Made by a program: the position numbers and the translations under genes. DNA of 64,000 nt. Origin: Epiperipatus broadwayi (lineage: Eukaryota > Onychophora > Udeonychophora > Euonychophora > Peripatidae). Positions 34,984-46,119 of this stretch are shown here, in pieces. The DNA lies in assembly GCA_028023455.1 (NCBI GenBank), contig JAQFVV010012993.1, positions 271,093 to 335,092 on the forward strand, in the 5' to 3' direction. The notes under the pieces are model-generated. The model ran no database searches, had not been told where the DNA came from, and saw nothing but the letters and a program-made list of their open reading frames with translations. The number at the start of each line of letters is the position of its first letter. Position 1 is the first letter of the stretch.

Positions 34984-34985
34984 GA
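34905..34985. repeat. (TA)n array right of the long-LTR element
   Basis: TA runs interrupted by CCTATATATTTCATATA and mirrored by TATGAAATGATG on the other side, so the array can fold on itself. It is the right half of the TA target into which the element inserted. Confidence 0.85.
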
Positions 34986-37260
34986 AATGATGAAATAATA
35001 TCCACTTAAATAGAAATAACATTAACCTTTGATGTTACCAAGAAATTATCAATTACTACTAATCCCTGAGGCCAAATCAGTTTTTAATTCAGTTTTTTTC
35101 ATTATATATAAATATAATAAATGCACAAAACCTTAACATTAAATGTTTTGTGAAAATAAATTTATAAAGTAAGAGCCTATAAACTAATTGAAGTCATAAT
35201 ATATATTTTACAAACTACATTATTTAATAGGTTTATTTCAATACTTTTCACACTACAGCTTTGTTAATAAGAATTATTTAAGTACTGTATAAAAAAATTA
35301 TTTAGTTTTAAACACATTAGACATTCTATATCATTCAACTATAATGATTTTTATTTTTAAAAATAATAAATTTTTGTTTTAGAAAAGAAACAGCAATAGA
35401 GTCTCTGCATTTTCCCCCTAAGGCTGAAATTTTAAATAAAAGTAGATGATAGTTCATATAAATTTTAAATATTTATCAAAGATTATTTTATATATATAAC
35501 AAAAGTCGTATAAATAAAAAGCAAATTGTAAGCAATAATACTTTTTTTAATAACTTGCATTTATATTTTTAAAATATTTTTAGTTTTTCTATTACAGGAA
35601 TTAAAAAATAATAATGTTAATAATGTAGACCAGATAAAAAGCTATCCTTTTTTTATCATATGTAAATTGCCGTAAAATAAGTTTTTAAATAATTTTATAA
35701 TGTCTGTATTTAAATGTAAATTTTAAAAAATTTCGAAAAAGTTTATATAAGATGCTATAATATTATTAAAATAACATTTCAGGGAATTATAATTAATTTA
35801 ATACAAGTATATTTTCTTTTGCTTTCTTCAGAATAAAATGTCAATATTTTACTATAACTTGTCATATTTAAATGGTTTTTCATAAGATAGTTATTATTTA
35901 GATTATTTATATTGTTACGGAATATAATATGTCATCACATTATTTTACAATTAAAATGAAAGATCACAAATAAAAATTGATTTATTAAAAAGAAAGAAAA
36001 CTTAACTTAAAAACTGAAATTTAAAAACTGTTTAACGTATATATAGATCGCATGATGGACAACTTTAAAAACTATTTTAAAAAATAGTTTTATTTGAAAA
36101 TAATTTTTTTTGTAAAAAAGTAAAAGATATAAAGATTTGATATTTTTGGAAATAGAAATAATGTTGATTTCTATAATCTTAGAAAATGGAAATGATTGTT
36201 TTATTAATTAAATGATTGTTCGAAAACAAGCTAGCCCTTGAGGCATTTAAAATAAATTAAAGGGTCAGATAAGAGAGTACAAAGAAATTAAATGACCAAT
36301 GCAAACACCAGAAATTCAGCACGGACCGTAATTGAAACACCAGAGGATTAGTGACGTATTGCCAATTGAATCCTAAGATCAAATGATAAGAGGCTAAGAA
36401 AAATATAAAAGCCAAATGATTATTATAATTGTTATCTGAGCTGACTATGAATATGTCGTTATAACTAGCTATATTGCAGATTTTCACGATGTGGAAGTCT
36501 GCAATAAAATTAGATTTTCCGGACAACCAGCTGAGACCTCCCTATGCCAGTTAGGGACCAAAAAGGAATGGCAAGTGGCGGCTTCATTTTTAAAAAGGAA
36601 GAACAAACAATCTATATAAGTGATCACGAAGATGGACCTCAGAATCTGTAAAGTGTAAACTTTTGCCAATTGAACTTTCTTTTAAATAATTACCGTATAA
36701 CATCAATAAGTAATCAATTCAAAAAAAAAAAGTAATATAAATGAATGTACTCTTATCTGACCAAGAATAGAACTCTAAATCAATTATAAATATTTGTTTT
36801 TATATACGTTTGCTATTTCAATCATTTCCATTTTTTTAATTTAATTATTTATGTTTGTGTTTAACTAGGTTATTTATTTCTATCTGTTAAATAAAATGTA
36901 TTAAATTAATGTTGGGTGTAGATAGCTGCATGGATAAAGAGTAATAACTGTTTAAATTCGTTTATGTTTAATTTAAAGGATTTTAGTGTCAGGCTATTTG
37001 TTTCGTAGTTAGGGCAATGCTTGTGGAAGGATATATGGGTGTTTATATTAATGTAATGTGAAGCGTGTTTAGCATACAGGGCAACGTGCCCAACTGAATG
37101 CATGACCCCAAAGAGGCAGTCATATCGTTGAAATGGTGGCAGATGTATTTTCTGCGCCATTGACCCCTTCTAGCTCTATGGACAGGGATTTATAAGACGG
37201 CAGAAAGACCGCTTTCCCCCATACGTAGCACTCTTTAAAATAAAAAAAAATTATATACAT
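34986..37260. other. AT-rich DNA, then a GC-richer block of unknown nature
   Basis: 35.0-36.2 kb is AT-rich with nothing recognised. 36.25-37.24 kb is clearly richer in GC and has several unrelated short open frames on the minus strand (for example 36906-37160, starting MAQKIHLPPFQRYD). Two TATAAG-like boxes occur on + (about 36614 and 37190). TGTTACGG at 35912 and TCTAACA at about 37277 could be LTR-like ends, but no target duplication links them. Confidence 0.35.
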
Positions 37261-37269
37261 GATTCCTTA

Positions 37270-37356
37270 GTCTAACAGATGCCCTTTCCTGATCTAGACA
37301 CGGATCATTTCCTTCAAATAATATCACGCCGTCAGATGCCCATTCCTGTCGGCGTG
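37270..37356 (+). other. Two hairpins sharing the loop CAGATGCCCWTTCCTG
   Basis: Hairpin 1: GTCTA (37270) with TAGAC (37295-37299). Hairpin 2: CACGCCG (37325-37331) with CGGCGTG (37350-37356), plus inner CAG/CTG pairs. The loops are the same 16 bases with one A/T difference, while the stems are unrelated in sequence. Keeping pairing while changing sequence suggests selection for RNA or single-strand structure, or two insertions of one short repeat. Confidence 0.55.
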
Positions 37357-38343
37357 GTTTTATGCTAGCATCTTCATATTGCATTAGTTGCAAATATATA
37401 TCTGGAAGCTGACATTGGGTTGGCTACGAACTTTTAGTCTGAGACTGAATGAATGTTTTGATAAGTTTTAAGTGAAAAAAAAATCTATGTAGACTATCTA
37501 TGCTCGTCATGCTAAAGTAAAATATAATTTAAATATCCATCTGTGCGATCTATTGAAAATAGTAATTTAAATTTTAAAAAAAAATATTAATGTTAAAACC
37601 TAAAAATAAATTTATCCCTCAATTTTAAATGTGCGTTAATAAAAATCTATTTGTGTGTTAATTACTGGCATTGGCTTATTTTATTTTATTGTTATAAATA
37701 TTTAATATATATACTTTGAGAATAGAAATCTATTGAAACTTATAAATGTTTAAAATCTCTGCTACTCTATGAGCTAGTGACTAGGGCTGATGGCCGTGAT
37801 CTTAACAGCACGTATCTGTCGACTTTATAAATTTTCTAGGTTCAAAGTAGCCTAGTGGCGCTCTGTCGGCAGATGCGGTAAGACTGGAAACGTCATCATC
37901 ATCCATGACTGTTAAAATATAGAACATGTTACCTAGGCATTCTGAGATAATTTCTGAAAATGATTTGACTTCAACTTAGGTAGAAAAAGTAGAAATATTC
38001 TATTTTTTGGCATATTAGCACATTTGGCTATTTTTAAATGGGGCACCATTTTGTTCATACATTATTGGACTCCATTTTACATATTGTATATGCCACTTCT
38101 TAAAATAAATATTAAATTTATAAAATGGATAAGCAAAGTTTCAAATATGTAAAATATGTTATTATCACTTGAATAGTGTACCAAGGTCTTTATTAATTAT
38201 ATACACTCAATGTTTCACTATATTTAATTTTTTTATTTTGTGCTTATATTATTCTAATTTTCATTATTTTTTCATAATGCATGTCTAAAATGTTATCTTT
38301 ATTTTTTGCACATTTTCTAAATAATAGCACCGATAATGCTACC

Positions 38344-38525
38344 GTTAATATATATATATATATTCTAATATTCTCACAGATAAATGAAGAATTCATAGTA
38401 TTATTCCCAGGAGCTTCCATGTAATAGAAATATAATAGCTAAATAGCTGATGTTTTAGGAAAATAACAAATACTTTTGTTATTTTCTGCTCATTCTTAAA
38501 TTCTATTGATTGAGAAGTTTCAAAA
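38344..38525 (+). repeat. Single arm of the 42.2-42.9 kb foldback family ('D' repeat)
   Basis: Runs from TATTCTAATATTCTCA through GAATTCATAGTATTATT, CTTCCATGTAATAG, AATATAATAGCTAAATAGCTG to TTCTATTGATTGAGAAGTTT, in the same order as the left arm at 42220-42455, but about 50 bases shorter in the middle. Confidence 0.7.
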
Positions 38526-38529
38526 TATT

Positions 38530-40900
38530 TTTATCCTCCAATAGCTATTTCTAAATATTCTTAATTTTCCTTAATTCACACTTTTCATTTATGCTCTTGG
38601 GACTTTTAAAACTCTCTATAGATTCCCTTGACAATCTTTGGTCATATAGTTCAATTTTTGCCAGAATATATATTTTATTTAAACTGATATCATGGTTAGT
38701 TATGTTATGTGTGAATAAATGGCTAATGAATTAGATTTTTCTCTAACTGCCAAAATGTGGTCTTCATTTCTTATGTTTATTCCACAATTGGTCTGTCCAT
38801 GGTAAGAATGTAAATAAATGCTACATGGAATTTTATATACACCATGACATTCCAAAGAAAGTTTATCTTTAGAATATGGAAATACTTCATTAATTTTTTT
38901 AAATGTAGTATAAATTGTGTGGATATTATTTTTCTTTAAACCATTACCAATTTTATCAGTTATATACTATGGTCACCTTTCTAGACCAGTAAATTACTCC
39001 TTATTAACTGAAGGAAATTAGATCCTCTATGGATTATTAATTTATATTAGATTTAAAACCAGAGAATCATTCTAATACTGGGAAATACATGGGCGGATAT
39101 TCTATACTATCAGTATTATTAAACCATATCATGACTAATTTGATAGAGTACAAACTCTTATTTCACAAGCTATTTAAAAATTAATTTATTATATTTAATA
39201 GTAAGAATTTATGAAAAGAGAGACAAAAGTCTAAATTAATAAATAGCAAAAAAATTATTTATTATACAACAACATTCATTGATTAAATTATCCGACATTA
39301 TTTCAATAAACTTAATACTATACATTAAGACATATATAAAACATTAAGAAACTAATAAATAAGCTAATAAAATTATTAATGTACTATTACATTAGGTTAT
39401 AAAATGTAAATAAATAATACATACATAAATATTATCATCCTTCAGGTGGTCACACTTAAATCATTAAACATTATATCAATGTTTTCAGTTTAAAATCTTT
39501 TTTTTTGTTGTTGTTAAACTTAACATTTTCTTTATTTATTTGTTTTTATATTATGGAGTCTATTCCAATATTTAAGATGCTATAAATCCATTCTTTAAAA
39601 TTTAGAAATATTAAGTTTTCAAAAACTTTAGCTGCTTTATATTTCAAATATTTTAGATCATATTTTTTCATTTCTCTAAAGACACAAATATTCCATGAGA
39701 GTTAACATAATGTACAAGTATATATTTTTTAAATTAGATTAAGCATAACTTTAGAATGGCAATTTAATTTTGATTACATATTAGGCTTTGAACAGATAAT
39801 CAATCCAAACTACTTAATATTCAGGGTATATCGTGAATTTAGTTATTATGTGCTATAATGATCGTTTTATAATATTTATTTTCGTTTATAACTTGGCTGC
39901 TAAAAAAAAAAAATAAACTTGTTTTTATAAGCAGCTAATGATGAACGTGAAACCAGAAGACAGATGCAAGATGCTGAAAAGAACATGAGCTTTTAATAAA
40001 AATTTTAATTACCCTGAGTGTTGTTGAAATTGTATTTATTATTTTTCCATCATTTTTTTTTTTTTAGGTTAATTTTATTACTTGCAAAAGCAAACAAACA
40101 AAAATATTTGTTACAATGTAAAATATTTTTATAGACTTTATATTTTAATAAAATAAAACTTGAATCCTTTTTTTAAAAAAAAAAATCAGATTTTAATTAC
40201 TCAAACTTTGAATAAAGGACTTTTGCACTTTGAACCTTGAATGTTAAATTTAGACACAATACAAGCAAATTTCAAATCAGTGAATTGAAACATATTATTT
40301 TCTTTCTTTTTTTTTTACCTTACAGCATTTAACCACTCCTATGATCCATTATGTATATACATATATATCATATCAGAACATTATGGTGCATAGGTTTAAA
40401 CCCTGTAATTTCTACTGATTAAAAATAAAGGCATTTTCTTTAACAAAAAAAATGAAAATCTTAAAATGTAATTCTTTTAAAGTATATTTTCATTGTTTAA
40501 AATAGTATATTTAAAATATATATGAAGCTCTGTGTGGCTATATAGTGTTATAATCAAAATAAATTCAATTATTCAGCTTTATGAAACCTTTCAAAAAGAA
40601 AGAGAAAGAAAAAGCAAACTTAAAGCATTTTTTTTTTCAAAAGTTAAAATATTTTGCTTTTAAGTATTATTTTTTTTTTGTATTTTAAAATGTATCTCTT
40701 TTGTTAGTAGGTAAACATATTCAATTCTTCAGTAAAAAGGTTAAGTTATTGATTTTTTTTTTTTTTCCAAGTTAAAATTCATATTAATTAAAACAAAAGA
40801 GATAAGCAAAAAAAATCTAAGTAAAATTTTTGTTAGTTTTTCTGCATGAGTCCATCAGGTAATCGGGATATTTTGGCTATAAAAATGAAATTCTTTCATT
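38530..40900. other. AT-rich DNA, nothing recognised
   Basis: Long poly-T and poly-A runs, no open frame of note and no dispersed repeat recognised. Confidence 0.4.
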
Positions 40901-40923
40901 GTTCATTCTTTTTTCCACTGCAG

Positions 40924-40958
40924 TTGATCTGAACTGCATACCCAGTGACAAGCTGTAA
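40924..40958 (+). CDS. Possible terminal coding exon (speculative)
   Basis: A good 3' splice-site context, a pyrimidine-rich run ending CACTGCAG at 40923, precedes a short frame DLNCIPSDKL followed by TAA at 40956-40958. Short last exons of this kind are common in animal genes, and the host gene would then lie to the left with introns in between. No upstream exon was found, so this is one motif in a very T-rich region and could be chance. Confidence 0.2.
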
Positions 40959-41044
40959 AAAGAAAAGATAATTATTTTTGCTACTGTAAGTGCTTGTTTA
41001 AAACCATTGATAAAAATTGCAAGTAAAGAAAAAAACTATTTTTT

Positions 41045-41413
41045 TCAATAGAGAAATTGAAAATTATTACTTCTATAAAGAAATGTCCAATATGTTTGAG
41101 CAGACCCCAATTTTATAAATACTGACCGCAGACATTGCCAGAGAATGACTGACTTGCTTCTATGAACATTTCTGCCTGCCTTGGGTTTATTATAATAATT
41201 TTCTGAAGAAGCAAGAGAGATAGAATAAAGGAATACTGGTAAAAATGAATTCTCATAGCCAATGTTTTTCAAGAGGCCATATCTGCAGACAAATACATTA
41301 TTTATATCAAAACTAAGATGAACAGCCCTTTTTATTATAATAAATCCCAGATGCTGAACAATAGATGCATCTATCATAACATTTAGAAAATTCAACATTA
41401 AATATATGTGCAC
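41045..41413 (-). CDS. 122-codon open frame, unknown
   Basis: The longest frame on this side outside known elements. It starts at ATG 41413, translates to a mixed, non-repetitive sequence (for example KPKAGRNVHRSKSVILWQ) and lies in a slightly less AT-rich patch. I recognise no domain, no signal peptide and no neighbour. It may be chance, or transcribed non-coding DNA. Listed only because its composition differs from the low-complexity frames around it. Confidence 0.15.
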   Translation of the reverse strand: MHIYLMLNFLNVMIDASIVQHLGFIIIKRAVHLSFDINNVFVCRYGLLKNIGYENSFLPVFLYSISLASSENYYNKPKAGRNVHRSKSVILWQCLRSVFIKLGSAQTYWTFLYRSNNFQFLY

Positions 41414-42239
41414 ACATTACAGGAAATCCTGAGAAAGTTGAGATAGTATATACTTTGAACTGTGTACATAATATAAATTCAGAAGTAAGAGTAGTCTATT
41501 TTGTTTACTGTTTTTTTCTTCATGTTCATGAATGCATTAATTGTCTGTATGTTTTAGATGAATATTTTCTATATTTATGTATATATGTTTTTATAAATAT
41601 TACTATTATATGTGTACAAAGAAAATGCTAATTTATTTCTGGAAGTTATATGGTGAGATTTGAAGTATATATACATAATTTAATTTTTCTTTGTGGTTGT
41701 TGTTAAAATCATTAATTTTAGTAAAATGTCAATTTTATTTATTTTTGGAAGCATTTTAAAATAGTTATAAAATTTTATAAGTTGACTGATAGATATATGT
41801 ATGATTTACAAAAACTAATTCCAAAAGAGAGAATAAATAGCTATTTGTGATGGATAATGCTGATTTAAAAAGAAGAAGAATGATGATGATGATTATGATG
41901 AGAGTTGAGTTTATGACATGGTAATGAAATGCCATAGAATATAAAATGGCTGGTGCTTATTACTTATAAATATTCCATTATTACATGATTCAAACACTGA
42001 CTTATGCTGCAATACATAGATGTTTTAGAACTGAAATACTAAACTTTGGTTAACTGATGACAAAATTGTAGTAAAAATATAGTTAATATCTCATTAAAAG
42101 TGTATAGACAGATAATCAGTGCTGTACATTTGATCACACAACTGGGGAAGTGTACTTTCTGAAAGTAAGATCTCTAAGACTCTGTGACTGACTAATATAT
42201 AAATAAATATATACATATTAATTCTAATATTCTCATGGA

Positions 42240-42858
42240 TAAATGATGAATTCATAGTATTATTTATGGGAGATTCCATGTAATAAAAATATAATAGCTA
42301 AATAGCTGACATTTTACTATAATAACAAGTACTTTCCTCAGAGCTTCTTCTTTTTCAAATCATAAGAATGTGTGTGGTGAGATTTAAAATCATTATTTTT
42401 TTTTGTTATTTTCTCACTATTTTTATTCTCAAATTCTATTGGTTGAGAAGTTTTTAAAACTTCTCAATCAATAGAATTTGAGAATGAGGAGAAAATAGCA
42501 AAAAAAAAAATTAAATCTCACTACACACATTCTTATGATTTAAGAAAAAAGTAAAATGAGAATGAGGAGAAAATAGCAAAAGAAAAAATAACAATTTTAA
42601 ATCTCACCACATCCATTTTTATGATTTGCAAAAGAAAAAGCTCTGAGGAAAATATTTGTTTTTTTTTTATTTCTCATGTGTCATAGCATCATCCGGGAAG
42701 CCAACTTACTAACCTGGGACAACTGCTTGGAATGCAGCTGTCACTGACCTCTCGACCACCAATGCTTGATATTTGTTATTGCACTGAAATGTCAGCTATT
42801 TAGCTATTGTATTTTTGTTACATTGAAGCTCCCTGAAATAATACTATGAATTCATATA
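42240..42858. repeat. Foldback ('D') repeat with SINE inserted in the right arm
   Basis: Left arm from ATGAATTCATAGTATTATT (42246) mirrors the right-arm end AATACTATGAATTCAT (about 42840-42855); the axis is near 42455 in GAGAAGTTTTTAAAACTTCTC. Mirrored landmarks are AGCTAAATAGCTGAC, CTTTCCTCAGAGCTT and CATAAGAATGTGTG. The right arm has an internal duplication of GAGAATGAGGAGAAAATAGC (42479 and 42557) and a 108-bp SINE insertion (42661-42768). Confidence 0.85.
42661..42768 (-). mobile_element. Small tRNA-derived SINE, copy 2
   Basis: Reverse complement matches the copy at 50989-51095 across its full length: it starts CAAGCATTGGTGGTCGAGAGG and ends TATGACACATGAG plus an A-rich tail. Flanked by ATATTTGTT at 42652-42660 and 42769-42777. 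The CTGC/GCAG anticodon-like stem with a seven-base loop is preserved; the T-arm is diverged. It interrupts the right arm of the foldback repeat and is therefore younger than it. Confidence 0.8.
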
Positions 42859-43089
42859 TATTTAAAAGGAAAAATGTGAATGTGATATTAAATAGAAAAA
42901 TATAAGGATAGTATATTTGTATATGTTAAAAAAACTTTATTTAAAAATATATTTAAAATTTTATCAGAAATCAGATTAACAATGGCTGATTGAAAATAAA
43001 AAAATATCAGTATTTAAAATATTTAGATGTGTTTATAAAATTAATAATTAATTTGATTACAAAATCATTGCAGAATCTCTGAATGTAAA

Positions 43090-43620
43090 AGGATGTTTTT
43101 TATTCTGTATCATGAAATTTTTTATAATATAAGCTTTCAAGATTTATATATTCCTGAGTATTTGACAAGGAATATTTTTAGTAAATGTATTTTTCCAATG
43201 CTTACTTATGAATATGAGGCTTTGTCATTTAACAGAAGAGCAATACAGAGACTTCAGATCACTCAAAGAAGTATAGAACGAAGCATGTTAGGCATAACAA
43301 TCAGAGATTGAAACTGAAATACATAAATAAGAGAACACATAGTTGTTCCTGACAACATTAAAATAATTAAGAGATTAAAGTGGAGGTGAGCTGGACATCT
43401 TGCTTAAAAGAGATGATAATAGATGAACAGTTGAAATCTTAAACTAGATTCCAAGAGATTGTAAAAGACCTAGAAAGAGACCCCATATAAGATAGATGGA
43501 TAAAATAAGCAAGTGTTCAGGGCAGATATTAAAAAGATCGGAAGAGCTAGAGATCAACAAAGATGAATTGAAGTTGGAGAGACCCTCATCCTACAGTGAT
43601 TGTTAATAGAGAATGGGTGT
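43090..43620 (+). mobile_element. RTE-like LINE 3' end, degraded
   Basis: Plus-strand translation from 43160: YLTRNIFSKCIFPMLTYEYE, RRAIQRLQITQRSIERSMLG, then after stops REHIVVPDNIKIIKRLKW, KMDKISKCSGQ and LERPSSYSDC near 43600. It corresponds to the C-terminus of the elements at 6889 and 13190. More diverged than either and truncated on the 5' side. Confidence 0.8.
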
Positions 43621-44820
43621 GATTTATATTTTAGTAAATTTAAAACAAGAAACAGAATGTTGATATTTATAATAAAGATTTATGAAAAATAGATTATAAT
43701 GATAATATTATAAAAACATTTAATAATGTTTTATAATAAATTAAAATTAAAATATTAGTTTAAAATTAATAAGAGATGGATTTCATTACATTACTTTCCT
43801 AAATTATATTTAAAATTGAAAATGTTATTTGCAAAGCTTTTGATGTAGGATTTAAGGATTTTTTATCATTGAACAAACTGCTAAATAATACTATGAATAA
43901 AATAAATTAAATGAACGTTAAATTATATATTCTGTTTGAGGTGAGGGATTTAATTGTCCAATCATTTACTAAGGTGAAATTAAAGTTGGCATATCTATTC
44001 GATTTAGGCAACATATTTTTCAATGTAAAAGTTTAAATAAACTAAAAATAATACTAATGATAATTATCCTTTTCAACCATTATTGTTCCACTTCAGGATG
44101 AAGATCTCTTCAAGTTTAATCAATTTTTACTTCTAGCCTCTCTTCACCTCATACCTGCAAACTTTTTTATTTCATCAATCCATTTCACTGTGGCTTCTTT
44201 CTAGATCTTTTAAAATTACTTGAGATCCAATTAAAGATTTCAATTGTCCATTTATTACCATCTCTTCTAGAACTGAATTCATCCCAGTTCTGCTTTAGAC
44301 TTTTAATTCTTTCAATGTTGTCAGTAATATATTTTTGTTCTCTTATCCATGTATTTTAATTTCAATCCTTCATATTATTTTTAACATACATTTTTTTATA
44401 CTTCATTGAATGGTCTGAAGTCTCAATATTTCTTTTCTGCTAAGTGTCCAAATCTTATATCATGAAGTAGGAACTTTTAAAACACATTTATTAAAAATCT
44501 TTCTTTTTCAAATACAGGCATATTTCTTTTAATAGTAAGTTATTTTTACAAAAGCACTCCATCCAAATTTAATTCTATGACTATTTTTATCTATTATGTT
44601 TCCATTTGTATCAATAGTTTGACCAAGGTATTTGTAGTTTTTAACTTCTTCTAATTCATCATTATCAATCTTCTTTCTTTATTTTAAGTCAACCCACATA
44701 ACATTACTTTAGTCATTTTAGCATTGATCTTTAGTCCCATATTTTTGCTTTTATTTGATAACTCTTGCATCAATTTCTCTGAAAACCAATTATATTAACT
44801 ACAAAATATAAATGACTTAA

Positions 44821-45168
44821 CTTCAGGTCAACATGGATGTGATGTGAATCTTGGCCTTATGGTGGCCTTTTGAGTTCCATCATCAGATTTTCAATTGGAT
44901 GTACAGTTGAAGAGTTTGAGTGTAGAGTGGGTTGAAGCCTGTCCATTAAAGTATGAAGATTGGCTATTTTAATATATATCTGAGCACTTATTGCATATAT
45001 GTGTAGAGATGATAATCTGGACCAACTGATGATTGCTAGTTTAGCATGAAATAGGTATATTGATGATTACTTATCTTTTTGACACATGTGTTCAAGTGTA
45101 TCAGTGTTATGAGATAGAATGGAAAGTCATGGGTCATGTGAAAGTCTGGGCTCATATACCCTATATAC
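44821..45168 (+). mobile_element. U repeat inserted in the LINE, 11-bp target duplication
   Basis: AAATGACTTAA occurs at 44810-44820 and 45169-45179. The insertion starts CTTCAGGTCAACATGG and ends CTCATATACCCTATATAC, is 348 bp long and is collinear with 8337-8695. This defines one integrated unit and shows that U moves as a discrete element. No coding capacity. Confidence 0.85.
45021..45064 (+). ncRNA. Hammerhead-ribozyme-like motif (copy d)
   Basis: ACCAA (45021-45025), CTGATGA (45026-45032), TGCT/AGCA helix II with loop AGTTT, GAAA (45048-45051), short helix III, predicted cut after A45059, then TTGAT (45060-45064), which pairs with ACCAA except for one C opposite A. Core intact. Confidence 0.5.
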
Positions 45169-46119
45169 AAATGACTTAAATAATCTTAATTTACTTTTAA
45201 CTCTTTATCTTCCCATTTTAATTCACAACTTTTAAAACTGCTGTAAAAAGTTTCACAGATATGGAGTCACCCTGTTGCATACCCTTATCAAAGTTTATGG
45301 GTGTTGCACTTTGATGAATATTCTTCAGATTATCTTGATGATTCAATATTTTAATCTCTGAAAAACTTGTTATAAAATTAAGTGTCTATTTATAATTCAC
45401 AGATCCAAAACATAACGACAACTAATATTTATTGGGTTTTGTATAACTTCTCTCAATAAATTAATGTGATACATTGTGATAAAACAACTTTTAAACTATG
45501 CTTTTTATTTTGCTTGGTTAAAAATCATAATTTACTGTAAATAAGTTGTAATTATCTTGATAAAAACTTTGTACAGACAAAAACTAATAGGTCTTAAATT
45601 TTTAATATTTGTATCACCTTTTTAAAATATTAATATTACTACTGCATTCTTCCAATCATCTGATGCATTTTTATCATTTAGACATTTGGTATAAAACTTT
45701 ACCAACAACTTTTCTGTTTTATCCCCTGCTCATTTTAAGATATTCCAATTTCATACATTTAATTATATGACTCATTTATTTAAAATACTGGCCAATTCAG
45801 AAGATATAGATATCTCTTTTTTTGTAATGGTACCATCATTTCTTATTATTGCATAAATAAGTTTTCTATCAATTCCAAATTGTTGATTTATGCTTTGGGG
45901 CATTTTATTTTTTTCAATAGTTTTAAATGCTAATTTATAATTATATTCTATTATATCATTATTAAAACTTTTTCATATTATTTTACAAAACCCTCGATAT
46001 TCAATTCTTCAAAACATCATGTAATCACCATATTCAATTTTTCTTAGTGTGTTATTTTTATATTCCATCTTTTATTCATACTTTATGTTGTTTCATTAGA
46101 AAATTTACTAGTAAATTAT

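Larger units (their letters stand above)
44065..46110 (-). mobile_element. RTE-like LINE, RT and C-terminal part, with nested U repeat
   Basis: Minus-strand copy ending near 44075 (LKRSSS, then GTIMV), tail-to-tail with the LINE at 43090-43620. It covers the same protein region as 13190-14935 and extends a little further 5' (to about 46110). It is heavily mutated. A 348-bp U repeat (44821-45168) lies within the part that encodes the RT active-site block, so the two LINE halves are 44065-44820 and 45169-46110. Landmarks: TTTCACAGATATGGAGTCACC (45249) and ATTCTTCCAATCATCTG (45642), both shared with the 14-kb copy. Confidence 0.85.

Noticed and set aside
35912-37277. Possible solo LTR (TGTTACGG ... 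TCTAACA) with TATAAG boxes
   Set aside because: Ends are TG...CA, but the flanking bases (TTATAT and GATGCC) do not form a target duplication and there is no second copy in the window.
37770-37930. tRNA-like TAGCCTAGTGGC in a GC-richer patch
   Set aside because: Box A fits well, but no box B follows at a suitable distance and no target duplication was seen.
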